A DNA stretch of 30,849 nucleotides. It comes from Saccoglossus kowalevskii (lineage: Eukaryota > Hemichordata > Enteropneusta > Harrimaniidae). Below the pieces are notes generated by a model. That model was not told the origin of the DNA. It ran no database searches and saw nothing but the letters and a program-made list of their open reading frames with translations. The position numbers and the translations under genes were made by a program. Shown piece after piece: positions 13,301 through 23,700 of this stretch (positions within the stretch are counted from its first letter, which is position 1; each line of letters begins with the position of its first letter). The stretch lies in contig NW_003156734.1 in assembly GCF_000003605.2 (NCBI RefSeq), forward strand, positions 68,014-98,862, written 5' to 3'.

Positions 13301-14719
13301 TGGAAGATACAAGACAATTATTTCCAGTTCTGCAAATATCACAGGAAATAGTTTGTTCGAAATATGGCCATGGATTGCAAATCATTCAATATGCCATGTT
13401 CAACAAAAAAAAGACTCTCTGTAATTCTGTCTTGTAATATAATTTAACTGCCATATTTCCGATCAATGTACCTAAAAAAAAGTGTTCCAGGTTACAACCC
13501 CTGGTGGTAATGTAGTACAAAGCACAGTCAACAATCAACCACTGGTACATATCGTGTGCAATCTGTTAATGTTCAGAAAAATAAAATTTATCGAGTTTTG
13601 GAAGGGCACTTAAACTTAAACGGTAAACTTGGCCTCAAATCTAGAAATTGTAGAAAAGCAGGAGAGTACTTGATCAGATATGGGTACCCACTACTCAGTC
13701 ACGCAAATACAGTGAATGTGAAGGTATATCAACATCTAAATTTCCTTTTAAAAAAAACAAAATTATAAATTCAAGGGGCCATTTTCTAAATTTTATTTGG
13801 AATAAATTCAAGGAGTAGAAAATGATCTCCAGATGGTATTGGCCTCACTTTAATAAGATATGTGAAAACTGACATGATATAACAAATTTTAGTGTGAAAC
13901 GGACAAGAGTATGAATTAAAAGCAATCTATTTTTAACTTGTTTCATCACAAGTACTAACAATTCATTATTCATGTTGTGTTGTGTTGTGTTGTCAGAACT
14001 ACATGTGCATTCTACTTTTCCTTTATGGTCTACACTGGCATTCATTGAAATGCAACATGCCACTGACTGGTGGGCCAAGTACATATTTGGTTCAGTCCAA
14101 TTTTTGTATATTTTGTTGCTTTAAATGCAAAATAAACATTAACATGAGTAGTATGAAGGTAGTTATTGGGTGGTTTAATTAAGCAATTATAGAAGGGACA
14201 CACATGTAAGCATGATACTAAAATAATGTAATGTGATGCTCAAATGTGTTTTACAATACTGAGCACAAAATTTGATTTTACTGATTGATCCAGGGCAAAA
14301 ACAAATGTAATTTTGTGTAGCATACAATACTGGTATTATTGACAATTAGTTCAACCAAATGACTCTTTATGGAATCCATTGCCACAATCTTCATACAAGA
14401 GACTACTAACACAGAACAGAGCAGAGCAGCATTGACTTGTATAGAATCCGCAAACTGATAACGACCAGCATCTTCACTTTAATAGCCAGGTGTACATTAC
14501 TGGTCAGCCAAGTTGTTCTTGTCACATCACAATGTTCAGTAAAATTGCCATGAACTAGGTCAGGACAATGTTCTAGGATTCTTGACGACGTACATTATAT
14601 GTTTAGAGACAATTTGCAAGTTGTTCAGTTCAGTATAGAATAGCTGCAGTGATTTTGTATTTCAATGTGCTTGTTTTACAGTCGATTTAGAGTTCTCTTA
14701 CATCAATATCTGATCCAAT
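10320..14719. other. Spacer between CANT1 and GSPT1, including the GSPT1 3' UTR
   Basis: No coding region with family support was seen in this AT-rich stretch. The right-hand part should be the GSPT1 3' UTR on the minus strand. A minus-strand AATAAA near 13790 is one candidate polyadenylation signal, though others exist further left. A TGTTG microsatellite sits at about 13975-13993. An open frame at 12738-13058 (plus strand, 106 codons) matches nothing I know. Confidence 0.6.
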
Positions 14720-14763
14720 TTATTCTAATAATTTCAGCACTTTACCAATTGCAATTGTTTTAC
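14720..14763 (-). CDS. GSPT1: GSPT1 last coding exon
   Basis: The acceptor TTAACAG is followed by GT, which completes Gly469, then [13 protein letters not shown] and TAA at 14722-14720. Only 44 nt are coding. The tail is a few residues shorter than the human ending. Confidence 0.95.
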
Positions 14764-17700
14764 CTGTTAACAGAAAAAGATGTAGTATTCAGTGATTAAC
14801 TTGTATCAGGGTCAAGGGTTATTTTAAGATACAAACCACTAATAACCTGGTTTTGGACGTTTGTTCTGGGAATGTTAGTGTACCCCAAAAAATATGAAAG
14901 TGCTTATCTGTATTTGCATACTGATACTACTAATTAATGCAAGACTAATTGGCATCTTTTGTTTTAGATACACCAGTAAATAAATGAACATTATCATATT
15001 TTCAGTTTTACTCTGGTTTTAAATTAAGGTAATTTATTGATTCATAAAATTTTATTTTGACAACTCACCTTCATCTCTTAATGTAAATCTTCCCATCTGA
15101 GGAAAGTCTTTGAATGTTTCCATACAAATAACACCAGAAGTTTCTAATCTTGCTATTACAATTTGATCTTGTTTTACAAATCGTGGTCTTTGTTTGCTTC
15201 TAGTTCCACTTTTCTTGTCCACGAGAGCTAGTAAAGCCTGCAGAGATAATTACAACATTAATTAAGATCTTTGAACTGATACAAAGTGGCTATATATATT
15301 GCAATCAAGATTAAAAATGATCTTTCATCATTCTTTCAATAGTGTTCCAATCAAGTATCAGACTGGCAAGTCTTGCAATTTTTAACCACATTATTGAAAT
15401 CTTTTCATTACTTTTAACTGGTACAGCACAATTACATTTATATTTACTAATAACTTGCACATTTCAAGAAAATAATGCAAGAGTTACAATTGTAACATAC
15501 ATGTATAAGTTATGAAAATATCATTTAACGACAAACTCAATACATACAAAAAATTGTTTCAGGTTGCAAATGGTGGCCGAAATTTCTTGCATTCTTTGTC
15601 AATATAGCCCAACATATCATAGAATCTGCATTTTAAACTAGCACTCTCTCAAAGCAATGGGCATTATCATGGCATAGAATCTGCATTATAAACTAGCACT
15701 CTCTCAAAGCAATGGGCATTATGATTATCCATTGACACAATACATTGATGAGAAAAGTTCCGATATACAAGAGCGGTCTTTTGTCTCACTGATCAGGGAA
15801 TCAATTCTATTGGTCAATGTTAGTGATGATATTACCAAGATTAGCCAAGATATTTTCCTTTTAAATTGCTTGAAGAGCAATATACTTTAGACTGAATAAG
15901 TGTTACAGCCGTTCTGAGAATTATTCGGACAGCCAGTTAGTAAAATGACTTGCAACTTTGCAAAACACTTTGGTCTTTGCCCAATCTAGACTTGTCGGCG
16001 CCACTTGAGTGACGGGCGCGTGGTTTGGGATTACTATTTCATAGGGGTTGTCAGCTTGGTGAATTGTAAGTATTATCTAGCGTGCGTTCAGTAATTTTGA
16101 AAATCACAAGTTGGATGGTGCTTAAATCTGTCGAAAAATGTCAACCCCTCGCTCATTTTAGTCAGTTGTACCTGTTACAAAAATGGACTAGACATAATAA
16201 CGGTCGTTATACCCCGTCATTTTCAAACTGCAGTTGAAAAAGTGATTCAATCAAGGAAGGCACTTTTGATTTGACAAAATCCATCAAACCATTATAATCG
16301 AGTTTTCCGTCTGTGTATTCCTGACGTACTCACAGCACCAGTAATGTAAAAACAACTTTTAGTTTGGCGCGAAACTGCAGCGTGTCCCGCTAAGAAACTT
16401 TACTTTGAGCCTTCCTGCCAACGACGAGTTCATTAATACCTGGGTTTACTCAACACTCGGGAGTTGTTTTGTAAATTACGATATGTCCGGTGGACTCAGA
16501 TGGTTATAAAAATTTAAAATAACACTTTGAATGCATATACAACATATAACCTGTTAATATATGGTAACCAGCGCGTGTAGTTTTGAAAACAACGTTTTAC
16601 CCGCATCTTGCAAGATAATGGAATGATTCCAATTGTGGGCGTGTCAATACAACGGCGCCATCAAGTCTAGATTGGAAAAGACCCAATTGTTTTGCAAAGT
16701 TCCAACATATATTGCTAACTGACTGTTCGAATAATTCTCAGAACGGCTGTAAAATCCTCCATTTATCCACTGAATTTAACCACTTATTGCATTTAAGAGG
16801 CAACATTATAACACAAACTACGGTCACAATTTGAGCTGTACTAAATTTGAATGTGTACACTGGTTGGAATACAGTCAAGTAAATAATTACCTTAATTTGA
16901 ACTTCTTCCACACAAGTATGGATATGCATAACTGCATTAAAACCAGGACATATGATAGACTTGTATTCTATAATAACAATCTGTAACAAACAATATCATT
17001 GTCTATTACAGGTTTAAATCTCAGAAAGGATTATAGACCCAACGATTCCTCACTAATAAAATGCAACTAATTTATTAAAAGTGCGGTACGTTCGACTTTA
17101 TTTACACTTTATTTTTTAACCTTTCACATTTTCCATTCTGTACTTAAATCATTTCATAGCATCAACTTACTTGTGCATCAAATACTCTCCCAGTATGACA
17201 GATATTGACAGGATCACACAACACAAACCCAGATAAAACATCCTGTATACAAACAAATAAATTAGATTATGCCATTCATTACATCAGTTCTACAGAGCAG
17301 TGTTCAGTTAATTTTTTTTATTGAATCGCTGAGTATGACAACTAATATTCGGGACAAGAACGATTCATCATGAACACTTCAGTCTTTTGTTCTAATACAC
17401 TAAAATACTTGTAAAGATTTATGAATATAATGTCATTCTTGACATTTTAAGAACAAGTTTTTATTAAGACAGTTTGTAAAAGCTAATATAATTCAATATG
17501 ACAGGGTTATTCTTACATCTTCCTCAACTCCTTTTACTTTAATTTTAACATTTTCGCCAGTGTTCGCCACTGTAGCGTCATCGTCATCTGAAATGACTGC
17601 TAAGATCTCAACAGGCATCTGTAATCAAGAGAAAGATTTGGTAAACTAAGAGAAAGATCATCTAGATGTTGCTTCTCCAATCTGCATACAATCTCTACAT

Positions 17701-20700
17701 GTGTGTAAAACTTTATCCAGTAATGCCCAAATAATTATGGATCATTTGAAAATTTAAGCACATCTTTAAAGGCCACAAGATAAAACTGCATTTAAATCAT
17801 GATCGTATTTCACTTGGTATAGTATGCTAGTGTCTTTCATCACGTACCCCCGCTCCATATACAACATTATATAACCCCCCTTCAGCGATAATTACCCATT
17901 TTATTACTGATAGGGACGATATACAGGATGAAAATAAACTAGCATAATACAGTAAAATACAAGTCAAATGAAAATGACACCGTCCCCGTTAAGTTCTCTT
18001 TGTGCTCGTCATATTAAGAGGGGTTGTCGCGAGTGTGTCCTTGAAACTTGAGTTCCAAGTGGCGTATACAACAGATTGTTTATTTACATCCAAACATGCG
18101 TTTCGTGTCATAGTAATATGGCCAAAATAAAAACAGCCGTTATTCAGCCATCTTTGATCTGATTATGAAACACACTGATATGTATGATGTATGTGCCAAA
18201 TACGAATGAAAATATAGTAGTAAGGCCAAAAAGTCAGATGGCTGTCAATCGGCCATCCTTGACCAGATTTTGAAACAAATTGTCATGGACATGCATCCTA
18301 ACATGTATAAAGTACATGCATGTGCCAAATTTGAATGAAAACTGACAGAGCACATCCAAGATACCGCATAAAAATACAAAAAGCCTGCCAGTTGACCATC
18401 TTTGATCCAATTGCGAAATAAATCGCCATGGACATGTATGATCTATGTACTAAATTTGAATGAAAACTGACAAAGCATGTCCAAAATACAACATTTAAAA
18501 AAAACAAGATGGCTGCCAGTCGGCCATTTTGAATCGAATCGCTAAACCACTGCATGTGTATATGTGCCAGATAAAGTACTAGGCACATGCAAAGAATGAA
18601 CAGAATCGGTCCAAGGGATTCTGAGATACGACTCCGGACAGACGGACAGACTCACGAACAAACGAACGGACGGACGGAGACCGAATTATAAGTCGTCGTT
18701 TTCGGACTTCGTCCGAACGGGGACTAAAAATATGATTCCAGTTAAAATTTCAATAATTAGAGAATTCATACATCAAGCACCCGTGAATGCAACAGTTTCC
18801 ACCAATTAAAATAGAATTCTTTGCATACGTGCAACAAATTTACAGTCCTAATAGTGGTTTAAAATCGGATGCAACATTCATAGCCACACTGGTGGACTAC
18901 ATAGTAATAGAGTGAGTCATTTAGCCAACAGCTAAGATTTGTAAGGAACTAGGCAAGAAGAGGACGTTCCAACAAATACTACATACCTTATTAGGCATAA
19001 GAATAACAGACTGCCCTTTACTGATACTTCCAGATTCAATTTTACCCAGCAAGATAGTTCCCATATCCTACGAAGACAACCATTCAAGGATTCTTAATTA
19101 TGTATACAGGTTTAATTTTATCATTCAAGACAGACTTCTTGAATTATATTCATCTCAACCACTTCAAGGCATGCAAGTTTGTTTAAGCTGTATTCAGTAT
19201 ATATTAGTTCGTTTTCAAATCACAGAGTATTTCTACCCTATTATTAGAGGGACAAGAACATTCATCATTAACAGCTTATTTCAAATGCATCCTTAACACT
19301 TTGAGTGCCAATTCTTTCTCTCAAAATACAGTAAATTTGTTCTCATTTTTGGTAATTTTCCCCGATTTCAACTGTAACTTTGAACCAAACAGACAGAATA
19401 CAACATTGCTTCTAGTTTTTGATAAAAATAAAATCAACATTATCAGTGGAAAATAACTATTTTGTGGATGATGCCTGAAGTTGACTTTGGCATTCAAAGG
19501 GTCAAAGTTGAACTCTGAGTTCATTCTGGAGATCTTTGAACTACTGTGTGACCTTGGGATAATATGAATGTATGCAAATACAGACAATACGAGAAATAAC
19601 CCCTTTTCTGAATTTCTTTGTGTCACAGTAATTCAGAAGAGATGCAAATTTGCAACATACGATCAAATGGAAAGCCAAATGAAACATTTGAATGCGCTGA
19701 AATATTTTAAAAGAAGGCTTCACAAATAATCTGAGGGTGCAACCTTTAATTAGTCCAAGGGTTATTTGTCGTACACAAAATGTCAGTATCAACAGAAATC
19801 AATGCAGGCTTTGAGTAATTCATTTAGTGAATATTATTTACATTGTGAGTTGTCTAATGATCATTTTTTAACTACAATAGCACCAATAAAATACCATGCA
19901 CAGTCTTGTAGCAATCTGAGAATATTCCAGACTTACTTTATATTTATCAGTTACAGGCATTATAAGAGGACCGTCACTACTCCTATTTAAGGGAGGCAAG
20001 TTTTCTAAATAAGGAATTAATGCTGGACCTCTGTAAGAAAACAAAAAAAAAAATACTATTAGAGAAAGATAAACATAGCTGGGTTACATGGATAAGTTTT
20101 TTTTTTTATTTTTGCATTTTTAACAGATGACCTAATATGTTTGTGACATTGCTATAAAACTATATGACCATTATATTGTGCCAATATAATGAGACATGAA
20201 AATTCATCTTTAAAAGACATTTTCACACAAAATAAAATACAGCCAGCTGGGAAACATGAAACTTTCAACCAAACTAGATTTATAATGAAAAGAAACCACT
20301 TACTTGTACCAGGCGCCAGAAGATTGTGATCTACATTTCAAATTTTCACCAGTCATCCCAGATACTGGTATAAAGTAAATATCTTTCTTGGGATTAAATC
20401 CTACTTTCTTGAGAAAAGGGATGAGTTTTGACTGGCATTCTTCATACCTGAAAAGTGAATTGTGCCTGGTCATCAAGGTGGTCCCATGACATGAATCAGG
20501 AATTGTCAGTCACCAACATGTTTGCTACAGTAGTGGGCAAGCATTCATTCATTCATTGCTTGCTTGCATTAACACTTGTCTTGTAATCTTCAAAAATGCA
20601 CCATGCATTTTCACAAGGTGAACAAGTCATTGTCAATGACACGTCCCCGTTCCGTTCATATTTGAGTGACATATACATTCAAAGCAGATCATGACTGAAA

Positions 20701-23700
20701 TGCACCTGTATATGTACAACACATTGTACTAAATCTGAACAAAATCCATCCATGCATGACTGAGATCCGGTTCCGGAATTGTGAAAATATGTGATTTTGA
20801 TGCATTTTCGGCCTTAAAATGGCCATCATCATTCAGCTATTGTTAAGCGGATCATGAAACAAATGCACATATCTATTTGTGACATGATGTACAATGTACC
20901 ATGTGTGTGTGAAGTTTGAACTTGATCAATCCAGGCAAGGTCCTATTATGTTTAATGTATGTACCAAATTGAACAAAATCCGTCCATGCATAACTGAGAT
21001 CCAGGTCTGAATGGTTAAAATGTGCGATTTCAATGCATTTTCGGCTTTAAAGCGGCTGCCATTTGGCTATCGTTAATGAGATCATGAAACAAATGCACAT
21101 ACATATTTGTGACATGATGTACCTTGTGTGTGTGTGTGAAGTTTGAACTCGATCAATCCAGGCATGTCTCAGATACGGATCCAGAACTGAATTCTTTAAA
21201 ACAAAATGGCCGCCAGTCGGCCATTTCGAACTTGACGTGTATCAAGGTCCTATTATGTTTAATGTATGTACCAAATTTGAACAAAATCCGTCCATGCATA
21301 ACTGAGATCCGGGTCCGGAATGGTGAAAAAATGCGATTTTGATGCATTTTCGGCCTTAAAATGGCCGCTATTCGGCTATCGTTAATCGGATCATGAAAAA
21401 ATATGCATGTGCATATGTCCCATATAATGTATGATGTATGAGTGAAGTTTGAACTTAATCGGTCCATGCATGTTCGAGATACAGGTGATCACGGACGCAC
21501 AGACGCACACAGGGCAAAACACAAGTCCCCGTTTTCGGACTACGTTCGAACGGGGACTAATAACACCCATACATAAAAATAAAACGCATGTTCACCATGA
21601 CCTACCTTTCTTCCGACCATTCCACCGTTGGGTCATCCATCTTATTTATTAATACTACTAAATGTTTCACTCCCGCAGTCTTGGCCAACATGGCATGCTC
21701 TCGTGTTTGACCTCCTCGCTCAAATCCAGTTTCAAATTCACCTTTACGAGCTGATATCACCTACAATATGAATTCTCCATGTTTTACACTTGTACATATA
21801 TAAAACTTCTGAGACTCAAAATGTAATGGAATCTAAAAAGATTAATTTATCTATAGTTATGCCATATTGGACTTTATGTCAGTTACTTTATGAGTACCAC
21901 AATAAATTAAAAAACAGAATGACAACTATTGAGGTATGAAAAACATAAAACAAGACATAAATGGAATGACAAGAAACAAGACATCAATTACAAGATTCAT
22001 AATGTCATGGTTACCAGTATATGGAGCGATGTTCAGTTAACGTTCTTTAAAGAATCATTGAGTACATGAACTCTAATATTCGGGACAAGAACAATTCATC
22101 ATTACCTTGAGCCCCACAAATGAAAACCATGATATTTAATACAATCTGCAGATATAAAGATACAAAAATGTTCTTACTAAAACTGCTAAATCAGCCTGGG
22201 CAGCACCGGAGATCATATTAGGTACAAAACTTCGATGACCTGGTGCATCCAAAATTGTAAAATGTTTTTTTTCAGTTTCAAAGAATGCTCTGCCAACTTC
22301 CACTGTTTTTCCTTTGTCTCTTTCCTCAGTATTAGTATCTAGTGCCCATGATAAGTACCTTTAGAATGAAACAAATTGGAATCTTTCAACTGGCATTCTA
22401 TACACATCAGCAACAAATACCTGGTTCACACAGATTAGAATTACACCATTGTAGGGCCAGTCAGAACATATATTTCGGTTGCGATCACATGACATTAAAA
22501 ACGCCGGCGTAATGTGTAGCACCCCCTCTGTAGTTCGATCAGTGTTTGAACTTATTCGTACCCTATCGCTACGGTCATTATTTTCAATTGCACAGTTCTG
22601 CGGGTTTATCTCATAATTCCTTGTCTTTTTGTGCATTAATCCTGTAAACCTGGCTATCATGGGAGGTTCCGTATATCATTCTAAAAATACTTTCCTCTTG
22701 TCAAATCAGTAGCAAGACTTCATTTTTTATCCAATTATTTCAGAGACTACTTGTTCCATTGACCAGAGCGGTACGTGTATCACTCTTCATCATGTCGTTG
22801 CTATGGACGTAGACATGAATTCCCGATAGAGGGTGTTTATGCCACTGTGCGTGTTCACACACACTTTTGTTTAGAATTTAGGCCTGAGCTTGGACTCTGG
22901 TCAGGAGTTTACGCCGGTGTAAAATCCGCCATTTTTACACTGGCGTAAACTGGTCACATGGTAAAAATAACAGTCGTTAAATTACGGCAGTGCTACAACG
23001 GCGTAAATGTTACTTGTGAACCAGGTGAAAGTATCACTTGGATGCATCAAGCAAAGGCTATTTTGTATGTTACTTCACACACATCTTATGTATGGTGTAA
23101 ATGTTAAATACAAGCATGCATTTACAATGGTGTACAGACTATTTACTAACCAACTTTCCCTGTTCTTTTCCTTAGCTTCTCTTTCATATTTTTCTAGTGT
23201 CCTTTTATCCACTTGTCCAGTTAGGTACCTACAAAATAGACAACATTTTCATTGACAGTCCTTATTTTTTTAAGTGAACTCTTTTATGAGCTTAACACTA
23301 GATATCCCAAAGAAAGGGGTGGATTATGTGTTTAAGAAAAACAGTTGCAGGGAAAAACAAGTCATTGTTAATGACAGTCCCTGTCCAAAATTTTGTGATC
23401 CAACATATCAATTTGATGCTGATGAAGTCATTGAGATTAGATTGAAACCTTTAATAGGAGACGGATTTGTAAAAAATTATGATTTAGTGCTTTTACACGA
23501 GAATTGGACAGTCATATTGAATCAAATTACAACAAGTCATTGAAAATGACACAGTCCTCGTTAAATTTGTGAAATTCCTATTTGTGCTCGTCATATTAAA
23601 GCGGAGGGGTTGTTGCGAGAGTGTCCTTGAAACTTGAGTTCAAAGTGGCATATACAGTCAAACCTGTCTATAAAGGACAGTCAGTGGACTGAGCCAAACT

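Noticed and set aside
13492..13609. Exon-like stretch after a TTCCAG acceptor reading VTTPGGNVVQSTVNNQPL
   Set aside because: It looks protein-like and a GT follows, but no partner exons or matching family were found on the plus strand nearby. RNA reads crossing 13492 would reopen it.
23274..23543. 89-codon plus-strand frame
   Set aside because: It runs through the stub of the repeat family and into copy C; no family match.
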